Under the pieces are notes generated by a model. That model did no database searches. It was not told the origin of the DNA and was given only the letters and a program-made list of their open reading frames with translations. Source: Mycobacterium rhizamassiliense (lineage in GTDB: Bacteria > Actinomycetota > Actinomycetes > Mycobacteriales > Mycobacteriaceae). From it: DNA of 64,000 bases. Location of the stretch: assembly GCF_900157375.1 (NCBI RefSeq), contig NZ_LT721901.1, positions 5,586,869 to 5,650,868 of the forward strand, in the 5' to 3' direction. A program made the translations under genes and the position numbers. Positions 51,073 to 59,448 of this stretch are shown here, piece after piece; the first letter of the stretch is position 1; each line of letters starts with the position of its first letter.

Positions 51073-52278
51073 TTAGCGCTCGGCGCGCTGGTACGCGGTG
51101 ACCACGGCCGCCCCGCCCAGCCCGATGTTGTGTTGCAGTGCGGCGGTGACGTTGTCGACCTGACGCTTGTCAGCGGTCCCCCGCAGCTGCCAGGTCAGCT
51201 CGGCGCACTGCGCCAGCCCGGTCGCACCCAGCGGATGCCCCTTGGAGATCAGGCCACCGGACGGGTTGACCACCCAGCGCCCGCCGTAGGTGGTGTCGTT
51301 GTTGTCGATCAGCTTGGGCGCCTCACCCGGACCGCACAGCCCCAGGGCTTCGTAGAGCAGCAGCTCGTTGGCCGAGAAGCAGTCGTGCAGCTCGATCACC
51401 TGGAAGTCCTGCGGCCCCAGGCCGGACTGGTCGTAAACCTGTTGCGCGGCTTGCACATTCATGTCGTAGCCGATGAGGTTCTTGGCGCTGCCGTCGAAGG
51501 TCGAGGCGAAGTCGGTCGTCATCGCCTGGCCGACGATCTCGACCGATTGGCCGGCCAGCCCGTGGCTTTCGACGAACGATTCGCTGGCCAGGATCGCCGC
51601 GCCCGACCCATCGGAGGTCGGCGAACACTGCAGCTTGGTCAGCGGGTCGGAGATCATCCGGGCCGCCAGGATGTCGTCGAGCGTGTAGGACTCCTGGAAC
51701 TGCGCGAACGGGTTGTTGACCGAGTGCTTGTGGTTCTTGTAGCCGATCTTGGCGAAATGCTCTGCGGTGCTGCCGTGTTGCTTCATGTGTTCGCGCCCGG
51801 CCGCGCCGAACATCCAAGGCGCGACGGGCATCGCGAACTCGTCGATCGCGGCCATCGCCTTGACGTGCTTGCCCATCGGCGATTCGCGGTCCTGGGCGCC
51901 GCCGCCCAGCGAGCCGGGCTGCATCTTCTCGAAGCCCAGCGCGATCGCGCAGTCGACGAGGCCACCGCGGATGGCCTGGGCCGCCAGGAACAGCGCCGTC
52001 GAGCCGGTCGAGCAGTTGTTGTTGACGTTGACGATCGGAATGCCGGTCATGCCGAGCTCGTAGAGCGCGCGCTGCCCGGAGGTGGAGTCGCCCGAGCAGT
52101 AGCCGACGTAGCCCTGCTGCACCTCGCGGTAGTCGATGCCGGCGTCGGCCAGGGCGTTGGTTCCCGACTCCCTGGCCATGTCCGGGTAGTCCCAGCCTTC
52201 ACGGCGCCCGGGCTTCTCGAACTTCGTCATCCCGACGCCGACGACGTAAACCTTGCTGGACATCTTGCCGGACATCAT
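51073..52278 (-). CDS. ltp1: Lipid-transfer protein / thiolase-like enzyme Ltp1
   Basis: This 401-residue thiolase-fold protein, the same length as in Mtb, has the nucleophile Cys in NVNNNCSTGSTAL and the SCP2-thiolase block NPSGGLISKGHPLGATG. ELHDCFSANELL is another family block. Such proteins act in retro-aldol or thiolytic steps of side-chain breakdown. The N-terminal frame has two adjacent ATGs (52278 and 52275) behind AAGAAGGGG; I chose the first. It is coupled to fadE21, so both probably serve one beta-oxidation-like route. Confidence 0.9.
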   Translation of the reverse strand: MMSGKMSSKVYVVGVGMTKFEKPGRREGWDYPDMARESGTNALADAGIDYREVQQGYVGYCSGDSTSGQRALYELGMTGIPIVNVNNNCSTGSTALFLAAQAIRGGLVDCAIALGFEKMQPGSLGGGAQDRESPMGKHVKAMAAIDEFAMPVAPWMFGAAGREHMKQHGSTAEHFAKIGYKNHKHSVNNPFAQFQESYTLDDILAARMISDPLTKLQCSPTSDGSGAAILASESFVESHGLAGQSVEIVGQAMTTDFASTFDGSAKNLIGYDMNVQAAQQVYDQSGLGPQDFQVIELHDCFSANELLLYEALGLCGPGEAPKLIDNNDTTYGGRWVVNPSGGLISKGHPLGATGLAQCAELTWQLRGTADKRQVDNVTAALQHNIGLGGAAVVTAYQRAER

Positions 52279-52356
52279 TGTCCCCTTCTTCAACGGTAGG
52301 CCGCGTAGTCATCACAGTGTGCAACGCCGCCCAACCAACCGCTCGGCCGGGACCCG

Positions 52357-53259
52357 TTAGAGCGTCGCCGGACGGACCACCACCACCGACTTTGTCCGCG
52401 AACCCTCGTCGCGCAGCAGCGCGATCACCCGCCCGTCGGCGTCGGTGGCGGCATACACCCCGTCCAGGCCGGCCGGCGACAGCGCGCGCCCGTTGCTGGT
52501 GGCGTCGACCTCCTCGGCGGTGAGGTCGCGGCGAGGAAACATCAACAGGCAGGCCTCGTCCAGGGTGTGGCTCAGCCGGGGCCGCTCGGCCAGGTCGTCG
52601 AGCGCCCAGGCCTGGTCCAGCCCGAAGCGGCCCACCCGCGTGCGCCGCAGCGACGTCAGGTGCCCGCCCACCCCGAGCGTGGACCCGAGGTCGCGGGCCA
52701 GCGCGCGAATGTAGGTGCCCGACGAGCAGTCGACGTCGACGTCGAGATCTATAACACCCAGGCCGCCGGAGCCGCGCCGGGTGGCCAGCACGTCGAACCG
52801 CTCGATGCGCACCGGGCGTGCCTTGAGCTCGACGGTCTGGCCCTCGCGGACCAGTTGATAGGCGCGACGACCGTCGACCTTGATCGCGCTGACGGCCGAC
52901 GGCACCTGCTCGATGTCGCCGCGCAACCCGGCGACCGCCGCGGCGATCGCCTCGTCGGTCAGGTGGTCGGCCGGGATGCTTTGCAGCAGTTCGCCTTCGG
53001 CGTCCTCGGTGGACGTGGTCTGGCCCAGGCGAATGGTGGCGGCATACGACTTTGTCGAGGCCGTCAGCAGGCCCAGGATCTTGGTGGCGCGCTCGATCCC
53101 GATCACCAGCACGCCGGTGGCCATCGGGTCGAGTGTGCCCGCGTGCCCCACCCGCCGGGTGGAGAAGATGCGGCGGCAGCGCCCGACGACGTCGTGACTG
53201 GTCATCCCGGCCGGCTTGTCGACGACGACGATTCCCGGACCGAGGGAACTTTCGGTCAC
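52357..53259 (-). CDS. truB: tRNA pseudouridine-55 synthase
   Basis: This 300-residue enzyme converts U55 of tRNAs to pseudouridine. The catalytic Asp is in GHAGTLDPMATGVL, with DKPAGMTSHDVV and KVDGRRAY around it; YIRALARDLG marks the second RNA-binding block, and the C-terminus has a PUA-like region. The GTG at 53259 overlaps the pptT stop by 3 bp within GTGA. In Mtb IS1602 lies between truB and ltp1; here the gap is 78 bp with no element. Confidence 0.95.
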   Translation of the reverse strand: MTESSLGPGIVVVDKPAGMTSHDVVGRCRRIFSTRRVGHAGTLDPMATGVLVIGIERATKILGLLTASTKSYAATIRLGQTTSTEDAEGELLQSIPADHLTDEAIAAAVAGLRGDIEQVPSAVSAIKVDGRRAYQLVREGQTVELKARPVRIERFDVLATRRGSGGLGVIDLDVDVDCSSGTYIRALARDLGSTLGVGGHLTSLRRTRVGRFGLDQAWALDDLAERPRLSHTLDEACLLMFPRRDLTAEEVDATSNGRALSPAGLDGVYAATDADGRVIALLRDEGSRTKSVVVVRPATL

Positions 53260-53933
53260 AGCACGACCGCGGTCAGCACGAGCCCGCGATCGACCGACCA
53301 GCGGCCGTTCAGCGCGGTCAGCGGCGGACCCGACAGCGCCTCGGGGTCGATCAGGATGCGGGAGACGAAGCTGCCCGCCGAACGGGAGCCGTCGGGCTCG
53401 AAAGTGATGTGGGCGTCCTCGAAACCCAGCCACCTCTTGGTCAGCGGAAACCAGGCCTTATACGTTGCTTCCTTGGCGCAGAACAGGATTCGATCCCAAT
53501 GTAAACCCGCGGGCATGGCCGCGGGGATTTCGCTGCGCTCGGCCGGCAGGCTGATCGCGTCCAGCACGCCGTTGGGCAACACGTCGTGCGGTTCGGCGTC
53601 GATGCCCACCGAACGCACCGACGAGCTGCGCCCGACCACCGCGCCCCGGTATCCCGTGCAGTGCGTCAGGCTGCCCACCACGCCGTCGGGCCAGCACGGT
53701 TCGCCCTTGTCGCCCTTGAGGATCGGCACCGGTGGCACGCCGAGCTCGCCGAGCGCAATGCGGGCGCAGTGCCGAACGGTGATGAACTCGTTGCGCCGCT
53801 TGGCAACCGACTTGGCGATCAGCGCCTCCTCCTCGGGCAGCGGGTGCAGGTCGGGCGGATCGGAGTAGGTCTCGGAATACGCCAGGCCGTCGGTCGCGGG
53901 CAGCACCGACGACACCAGCAGCTGGGCCGTCAT
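53256..53933 (-). CDS. pptT: 4'-phosphopantetheinyl transferase PptT
   Basis: This 225-residue enzyme loads phosphopantetheine from CoA onto acyl and peptidyl carrier proteins, including those for mycolic acid and siderophore synthesis. The Sfp-type motifs are VGIDAEPHDVL (Mg-binding Asp/Glu), and FCAKEATYKAW, with WxxKEA-like order. It overlaps truB downstream and pptH upstream by 4 bp each. In Mtb it is essential and is a known drug target. Confidence 0.96.
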   Translation of the reverse strand: MTAQLLVSSVLPATDGLAYSETYSDPPDLHPLPEEEALIAKSVAKRRNEFITVRHCARIALGELGVPPVPILKGDKGEPCWPDGVVGSLTHCTGYRGAVVGRSSSVRSVGIDAEPHDVLPNGVLDAISLPAERSEIPAAMPAGLHWDRILFCAKEATYKAWFPLTKRWLGFEDAHITFEPDGSRSAGSFVSRILIDPEALSGPPLTALNGRWSVDRGLVLTAVVL

Positions 53934-54907
53934 CGGGATTGCCGCTGCTGCAACCGTTCCCGGAACTTCGCGGACTGGTCGCGCATCTCCTGGGTGATGG
54001 TGAAGTGGCCGCCGAATTCGTTGAGGTCACCGGGACCGTAATGCGGGGCCGGCAGCACTTGGCGCAGCCAGCTGTGCGGCTTGCGGCGGCGCCACTCCCG
54101 CGGGTAACCCACCGACACTTCCTCGAACCGAACGTCGTCGTACCAGGTGGTGCGGGGAATGTGCAGATGGCCGTAGACCGAGCAGACGGCGTTGTAGCGG
54201 GTGTGCCAGTCGGCGGTCTGAGTGGTTCCGCACCACAGCGCGAACTCCGGGTAGTACAGCGCGTCGCAGGGTTCGCGCACCATCGGGAAGTGATTCACCA
54301 GGACTGTCGGCGTCATCCAGTCCTGCTGTTCGAGCCGCTTGCGGGTGATCGCGAGCCGGTCGCGGCACCAGGCGTCGCGGGTGGCGTAGGGCTCCGACGA
54401 GAGTAGGAACTCGTCGGTGGCCACCACGTTGGCCTCCCGCGCGATGGCCAAACCCTCGGCTTTGCTCGTCGCCCCCTTCGGCAAGAAGCTGTAGTCGTAG
54501 AGCAAAAACATCGGAACGATGGTGGCCGGGCCGCCGCGCTCGGTCCACACCGGGAACGGATGCTCGGGCGTGACCACGCCCAGCTCGTCGCAGACGTTGA
54601 CCAGGTAGTCGTAGCGGGCCTTGCCGAAGACCTGCATCGGGTCGCGGTTGGTGGTCCACAGCTCGTGGTTGCCCGGCACCCAGATCACCTTGGCGAACCG
54701 CCGTCGCAGCAGGTCGAGTGCCCAGCGGATCTCGTCGGTGCGCTCGGCGACGTCGCCGGCGACGATCAGCCAGTCGTCCGGAGAAGTCGGGTACAGCGAC
54801 TCGGTGACCGGCTTGTTGCCCAGGTGGCCGGTGTGCAGGTCGGAGACCGCCCACAACGTCGGCTGTGCGCCATTGCTCGGGCCATGTCCCGTTTCTTGCA
54901 AACCCAC
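53930..54907 (-). CDS. pptH: Phosphopantetheinyl hydrolase PptH (metallophosphoesterase)
   Basis: This 325-residue calcineurin-like phosphoesterase has all metal motifs: SDLHTGH, VAGDVAE, VPGNHELW, VNHFPM and YGHLHI. The Mtb homologue, Rv2795c, removes phosphopantetheine from carrier proteins, reversing PptT, and its loss gives resistance to a PptT inhibitor. The ATGA overlap with pptT couples synthesis of both. The start is GTG 54907. Confidence 0.93.
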   Translation of the reverse strand: MGLQETGHGPSNGAQPTLWAVSDLHTGHLGNKPVTESLYPTSPDDWLIVAGDVAERTDEIRWALDLLRRRFAKVIWVPGNHELWTTNRDPMQVFGKARYDYLVNVCDELGVVTPEHPFPVWTERGGPATIVPMFLLYDYSFLPKGATSKAEGLAIAREANVVATDEFLLSSEPYATRDAWCRDRLAITRKRLEQQDWMTPTVLVNHFPMVREPCDALYYPEFALWCGTTQTADWHTRYNAVCSVYGHLHIPRTTWYDDVRFEEVSVGYPREWRRRKPHSWLRQVLPAPHYGPGDLNEFGGHFTITQEMRDQSAKFRERLQQRQSR

Positions 54908-54971
54908 GAGTAATCAGCCTAATGACCCGGCGCCGACGGACCGGGCAAGGGCGGACGCTTGCTTGCGCGAT

Positions 54972-54985
54972 TAGAACGTGTTCTC
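54972..54985 (+). promoter_or_regulatory. KstR-like operator
   Basis: TAGAACGTGTTCTC contains AGAAC-gt-GTTCT, a perfect 5-2-5 inverted repeat, and fits TnnAACnnGTTnnA at all but the last base. That is the motif of KstR, the TetR-type repressor of sterol breakdown. It lies between pptH and the DUF3558-like gene. It was found by eye. Confidence 0.5.
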
Positions 54986-55056
54986 GTTTCCCTGTGACCG
55001 TGCTGAGACGACTTGTACACTCCCGGCAAGGAACCGCCGCGGCGTCAGGGGGTGTC

Positions 55057-55632
55057 GTGTTCACCAGGATTCGTTTGATCGGAGCGGTTGCCGCGCTGAT
55101 CACCGCGGTAGTCGTGGGCTGGCACAGCGCCCCGCCCGCGCCGAACCCGGCCAGAAGCGTCGACCTGCGATCGACCGCCGCGCCCATGGAAACCACGATG
55201 AAGAGCCCGATCGTGGCGACGACGGACCCGAGCCCGTTCGATCCGTGCAAGGACATGCCGCTGGGCGCCCTGCAGGGGCTGGGCCTGGCCTTCACCCCGC
55301 CCGAGTACGAGGACGGGCTGCGCTGCCACCTCGACGCGGGGAACTATCAGATGGCCGTCGAGCCCATCATCTGGCGCACCTACGAGAAGTCGCTGCCGCC
55401 GGACGCGCTCGAGACGACAATCGGAGGCCACCGCGCCGCCACCTACTGGGTGGTCAAGCCGACCTATCACAACAGCTACTGGTTCTTCTCCTGCATGGTG
55501 GCGTTCAAGACCAGCTACGGCGTGCTGCAGCAGGCGCTGTACTACTCGGCGGTGTACTCCAACCCCGAGGTGGACTGCCCGTCCACCAACCTGCAGCGGG
55601 CCAACGACCTGATCCCGTACTACAAGTTCTAG
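55057..55632 (+). CDS. DUF3558-like membrane-anchored or exported protein (Rv2799 position)
   Basis: This 191-residue protein has one N-terminal hydrophobic helix (about 4-22, RIRLIGAVAALITAVVVGW) with no lipobox Cys. The exported part contains FDPCKDMPLGALQGLGL and GLRCHLDAGNY, the Cys-containing pattern of DUF3558, with two further Cys (FSCMVAF and VDCPSTN). AGGGGG lies before GTG 55057. Order places it at Mtb Rv2799, upstream of the CocE gene. A KstR-like site lies 72 bp upstream. Function unknown. Confidence 0.7.
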   Translation: MFTRIRLIGAVAALITAVVVGWHSAPPAPNPARSVDLRSTAAPMETTMKSPIVATTDPSPFDPCKDMPLGALQGLGLAFTPPEYEDGLRCHLDAGNYQMAVEPIIWRTYEKSLPPDALETTIGGHRAATYWVVKPTYHNSYWFFSCMVAFKTSYGVLQQALYYSAVYSNPEVDCPSTNLQRANDLIPYYKF

Positions 55633-55683
55633 GCCCGGCGGTCCCCCGGAAGCGTTCGGCCGCCGCGCCCTAACCTGGTGGTC

Positions 55684-57393
55684 GTGAGTACGACTGAGAC
55701 CCGTCAGGCGCCGCCGGTGCCGCGTTCGCTGCGACACGTCGGCGACCGCGCGCTGAGCCGGCTGCTGCGGCTGCCGAGCCCGACTACCGCCTACACCGTC
55801 AACCGGGTTCGGGTCCCGATGCGCGACGGCGTGCAGCTGGTGGCCGACCACTACGCGCCGGCCACCGCCGACCCCGCAGGCACGCTGCTGGTGCGCGGCC
55901 CCTACGGGCGGGCGTTTCCGTTCTCGATCGTGTTCGCCAGGTTGTATGCGGCGCGCGGCTACCACGTCGTGCTGCAGAGCGTGCGCGGCACGTTCGGCTC
56001 GGGCGGTGCGCTCGAGCCGATGGTCAACGAGGCAGCCGACGGCGCCGACACCGCGGCGTGGTTGCGCGAACAGCCTTGGTTCACCGGGCAATTCGCCACC
56101 GTCGGGCTGTCGTATCTGGGCTACACGCAGTGGGCGCTGCTGGTGGACCCGCCGCCGGAGCTGGCCGCGGCCGTGATCGCCGTCGGGCCGCACGACTTCG
56201 AATCCGCGGTGTGGAGCACCGGCTCGTTCACGACCGACTTCCTGGGCTGGAGCGACATGGTGTCGCACCAGGAGGACTCGGTGCGGCTGCGAGCCGGGAT
56301 CCGCCAACTGCAGGCGCCGCGCCGGCTGGCCGCCGCGGCCGCCGGGCTGCCGTTCGGTGAGTCGGCGCGGAGGCTGCTGGGAAACGGTGCGCCCTGGTTC
56401 GAAACGTGGGCCACGCCCCCCGCCCCGGACAACCCGTTTTGGGAGTCGGTGCAGTGCGCCGCCGCGCTGGACCGCGTGCAGGTGCCGGTGCTACTGGTCG
56501 GCGGGTGGCAGGACGTCTTCGCGGGGCAGACGCTGCAGCAGTACGCGCATCTGCGCGGCCGCGGCGTGGACGTCGCGCTCACGATGGGGCCGTGGACGCA
56601 CACCCAGGTCCTCACCAAGGGGCTGCGCACCCTCACGCGCGACACCCTGGACTGGCTGGGTGCGCACCTGGGCGGCGCGGAGCTCCGGCGCCCGAACCGC
56701 GTCCGGGTGTGCGTCACCGGGCAGGGCTGGCGCAGCGTGCCCGACTGGCCGCCCACCACCACCACACGCGAGCTGTACCTGCGGCCCGGCGCCTACCTGG
56801 ACGAGTTCCCGCCCACCGACCTGGGCAAGGTCGCCCCGGCGACCTTCCGCTACGACCCTGCCGATCCGACGCCGACCACCGGCGGTCCCCTGCTGGAGTC
56901 GAACGGCGGTTACCGCGACGACAGCGCGCTCGCGGCGCGCGATGACGTGCTGGTGTTCACCAGCGCGACCCTCACCCAGGACGTGTGCGTGTACGGAAAC
57001 CCCGTCGTCGAGCTGGCGCACAGCTCGGATAACCCGCACGCCGACCTGTTCGTCCGCGTGAGCGAGGTCGACGCCAACGGCCGCTCCCGCAACGTCAGCG
57101 ACGGCTACCGGCGGCTGCCCGTCGGTCCGAAGTCGCGCAAGCCGGTCAGCCTCGAGCTCGACGGCATTGCCCATCGCTTCCGGGCGGGCTCGCGCATCCG
57201 AGTGCTGATCGCCGGCAGCTGGTTTCCCCGCTACGCGCGCAACCTCGGCACCGACGAACCGCTGCTGACCGGCCGGGAGCAGAAACCGGCGACCCACACC
57301 GTCCGCTACGGGCGCTCCCGGCTGCTGCTGCCGGTGGGGCCGCCCGACCTGTCAGCCAACGGCGGCGCGGACCCGGGCGGCGACCCGGCTTAG
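55684..57393 (+). CDS. CocE/NonD-family X-Pro dipeptidyl-peptidase-like hydrolase (Rv2800)
   Basis: This 569-residue alpha/beta hydrolase belongs to the CocE/NonD family. The nucleophile motif is GLSYLGYTQW (Ser), and the catalytic His is probably in MGPWTHTQV. The C-terminal jelly-roll domain begins near TFRYDPADPTPT. Family members hydrolyse esters or peptides; the substrate is unknown. TAACCT at 55671-55676 is a -10 box 7 nt before GTG 55684, so the mRNA is probably leaderless; GTG 55678 is in frame but would lie upstream of the start point. Its last 42 bp overlap the convergent DUF1802 gene. Confidence 0.88.
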   Translation: MSTTETRQAPPVPRSLRHVGDRALSRLLRLPSPTTAYTVNRVRVPMRDGVQLVADHYAPATADPAGTLLVRGPYGRAFPFSIVFARLYAARGYHVVLQSVRGTFGSGGALEPMVNEAADGADTAAWLREQPWFTGQFATVGLSYLGYTQWALLVDPPPELAAAVIAVGPHDFESAVWSTGSFTTDFLGWSDMVSHQEDSVRLRAGIRQLQAPRRLAAAAAGLPFGESARRLLGNGAPWFETWATPPAPDNPFWESVQCAAALDRVQVPVLLVGGWQDVFAGQTLQQYAHLRGRGVDVALTMGPWTHTQVLTKGLRTLTRDTLDWLGAHLGGAELRRPNRVRVCVTGQGWRSVPDWPPTTTTRELYLRPGAYLDEFPPTDLGKVAPATFRYDPADPTPTTGGPLLESNGGYRDDSALAARDDVLVFTSATLTQDVCVYGNPVVELAHSSDNPHADLFVRVSEVDANGRSRNVSDGYRRLPVGPKSRKPVSLELDGIAHRFRAGSRIRVLIAGSWFPRYARNLGTDEPLLTGREQKPATHTVRYGRSRLLLPVGPPDLSANGGADPGGDPA

Positions 57394-57912
57394 CGCGGCG
57401 TCGTCGTGGATCGGCGTGCCCAGCGCCGGGCGCACCGGCAGCTGAACCCAGCTGGTGCACCCGGCGTAGTCGGGCGTGCGGGCGATGCGCACCGGCTCGA
57501 GCAGCGGGACCACCGACACGACCAGGACGGCCAGTTTGTGCTTGGGCCGGAAGTCGAGCCGGTCGGCCCGCACCGACTCGGCGGTCCAGATGTGCAGGTC
57601 CTCGATCGCGTCCAGTCCATCGATCCGGTCAACCGGAAGTGCGGCAACGACTTTCGCGGCGGCCCGGATCGTCAGCTCGTCCTCGGTGCTGTCGGCCGCC
57701 GCGCCGGCCAGCAGGTCGCGGTGCTCGGGGCGGACCCGCTCGGCGTGGCTGTGCGCGACCGTCGGAAACAGCAGGAACTCGCTTGCGGCAACCTCGAATC
57801 GCTTCTCCCCGATGCCGCCCTTGCGCAGCAGCACCAGCTGCCGGCCGTCCAGCATCGCGTGCACGGCCGCGCTCCACTCCTTGAGCGCGGGCACCGTTGC
57901 GGTGAGCGTCAT
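57352..57912 (-). CDS. DUF1802-family protein
   Basis: This 186-residue protein fits DUF1802: ALKEWSAAVHAMLDGRQLVLLRKGG at the start (cut here as AVHAMLDGRQLVLLRKGG), FLLFPTVAHSHAERVRP and VQLPVRPALG. These are conserved small bacterial proteins of unknown role. It overlaps the DUF2277 gene by 4 bp (ATGA) and runs 42 bp into the end of the convergent CocE-type gene. The start is ATG 57912. Confidence 0.78.
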   Translation of the reverse strand: MTLTATVPALKEWSAAVHAMLDGRQLVLLRKGGIGEKRFEVAASEFLLFPTVAHSHAERVRPEHRDLLAGAAADSTEDELTIRAAAKVVAALPVDRIDGLDAIEDLHIWTAESVRADRLDFRPKHKLAVLVVSVVPLLEPVRIARTPDYAGCTSWVQLPVRPALGTPIHDDAALSRVAARVRAAVG

Positions 57913-58178
57913 TTCGCTCCCGCGAGCCGGGCCACCACCTCGGGCCGGCGCAGCGGGGGCACCGTCTTGGGGGGCTGACGGCGCGGCGGCAGGGCGCGCA
58001 GCAATCGCGTCGTGGTCTCGGTGACTTCGGCGACGGCGGCCTCGAACGCCTCGACGTTGGCCGCCGACGGGCGCGTGACGCCGCTGACCTTGCGCACGTA
58101 CTGGCGTGCGGCCGCCGCGATCTCCGCATCGGTGGCGGCCGGCTGCAGTCCGCGCAGCTCGGTGATGTTCCGGCACAT
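57909..58178 (-). CDS. DUF2277-family small protein
   Basis: This 89-residue protein begins MCRNITELRGLQPAATDAEI, the signature of DUF2277, and continues with a helical AARQYVRKVSG block and a basic, Pro-rich end (PPRRQPPKTVPPLRRPEV). Function unknown. It is translationally coupled to the DUF1802 gene. It is divergent from echA16 with 68 bp between starts. Confidence 0.82.
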   Translation of the reverse strand: MCRNITELRGLQPAATDAEIAAAARQYVRKVSGVTRPSAANVEAFEAAVAEVTETTTRLLRALPPRRQPPKTVPPLRRPEVVARLAGAK

Positions 58179-58246
58179 GGCTACAACGATAGGCGCGAGA
58201 CGGTGGGACGTGCCGCCCGATATCCGCGACTGGCTACGGTGATCAC

Positions 58247-58996
58247 ATGAGCGACGACATCCTGCTGATCGAGACCGACGAGCGGGTGCGCACCCTGACT
58301 CTCAACCGCCCGCAGTCCCGCAACGCGCTGTCCTCGGCGCTGCGCGACCAATTCTTCGGGGCGCTGGCCGACGCCGAGACCGACGACGCCGTCGACGTCG
58401 TCATCCTCACCGGCGCCGACCCGGTGTTCTGCGCGGGACTGGACCTCAAGGAGCTGGGTGACTCGACGGCGCTTCCGGACATCTCGCCGCGCTGGCCGGC
58501 CATGACCAAGCCGGTGATCGGCGCGATCAACGGAGCCGCCGTCACCGGTGGGCTGGAGTTGGTGCTGTACTGCGACATCGTCATCGCGTCGGAGCAGGCA
58601 CGTTTCGCCGACACACACGCCCGCGTCGGCCTGCTGCCGACCTGGGGCCTGAGCGTGCGGCTGCCGCAGAAGGTGGGCGTCGGGATGGCCCGGCGGATGA
58701 GCATGACCGGGGACTACCTGTCGGCGGCCGACGCGCTGCGGGCCGGGCTGGTCACCGAGGTGGTGGCGCACGATCAGCTGCTGCCCACCGCCCGCCAGGT
58801 GGCCGCGTCGATCGTCGGCAACAACCAGGACGCGGTGCGGGCGCTGCTGGCGTCCTACCACCGCATCGACGACTCGCAGACCAGCGAGGGGCTGTGGCTG
58901 GAGGCGACGGCCGCCAGGCAGTTCCGGACCAGCGGCGACGACATCGCCGCCAACCGCGAGGCCGTGCTGCAGCGCGGGCGGGCTCAGGTGCGGTAG
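58247..58996 (+). CDS. echA16: Enoyl-CoA hydratase/isomerase-family protein EchA16
   Basis: This 249-residue crotonase-fold protein has FCAGLDLKEL and NGAAVTGGLELVLYCD, which form the oxyanion hole and hold the first catalytic Glu. The second catalytic Glu of ordinary hydratases (in QPEIL of rat hydratase) appears replaced: here the equivalent stretch is FADTHARVGLLP, with His or Thr. It may therefore be an isomerase or use another route. It matches Mtb Rv2831 in length (249). A small membrane-protein gene follows after 8 bp. Confidence 0.9.
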   Translation: MSDDILLIETDERVRTLTLNRPQSRNALSSALRDQFFGALADAETDDAVDVVILTGADPVFCAGLDLKELGDSTALPDISPRWPAMTKPVIGAINGAAVTGGLELVLYCDIVIASEQARFADTHARVGLLPTWGLSVRLPQKVGVGMARRMSMTGDYLSAADALRAGLVTEVVAHDQLLPTARQVAASIVGNNQDAVRALLASYHRIDDSQTSEGLWLEATAARQFRTSGDDIAANREAVLQRGRAQVR

Positions 58997-59004
58997 CACC
59001 AGCC

Positions 59005-59364
59005 ATGCCCGAGCAGCAGCGGTCAACGGCCGACATCGTCGCGACCGCGCTCCTGTTCGTGGCGCAGCTCACGGCCAGCGGCCTGGCCTTCGTCTTGACG
59101 ATTATGGGGTCGGCGATGCCCAGTTGCGGCGTTAACTGCGACAGCTCCGCGACCTCCCATTTCGTGCACAACACGTGGATCGGGACGTTGATCGTCGTGT
59201 CCGGAGTGGGGATCGCGCTGCTGGTCGCGGCCTGCGGAACGCTCGTTTCGGGCCTGCGGGCAACCAGGATGTGGAAATGGCCTGCGTTCGGATTGGCGAT
59301 TGTGATCGTTTGCGGGGTGGTCGCGGAGGGCCTGCGGGCGAGCGCGCTGTCGGGCGCCGGATGA
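59005..59364 (+). CDS. Small three-helix membrane protein
   Basis: This 119-residue protein has about three membrane helices: near residues 10-33 (IVATALLFVAQLTASGLAFV), 58-78 (WIGTLIVVSGVGIALLVAAC) and 93-110. The loop between the first two has two Cys in PSCGVNCDSS (CX3C), likely outside the membrane. It follows echA16 by 8 bp and may share its mRNA. Not recognised. Confidence 0.65.
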   Translation: MPEQQRSTADIVATALLFVAQLTASGLAFVLTIMGSAMPSCGVNCDSSATSHFVHNTWIGTLIVVSGVGIALLVAACGTLVSGLRATRMWKWPAFGLAIVIVCGVVAEGLRASALSGAG

Positions 59365-59448
59365 CTTACCGGTGATCGCCAGCCGAAGCGCGAGCCAATA
59401 CGATCCCAACAGCGGCCCCAACCGAGCGAGCAGTGCAGGAGGAAATCG

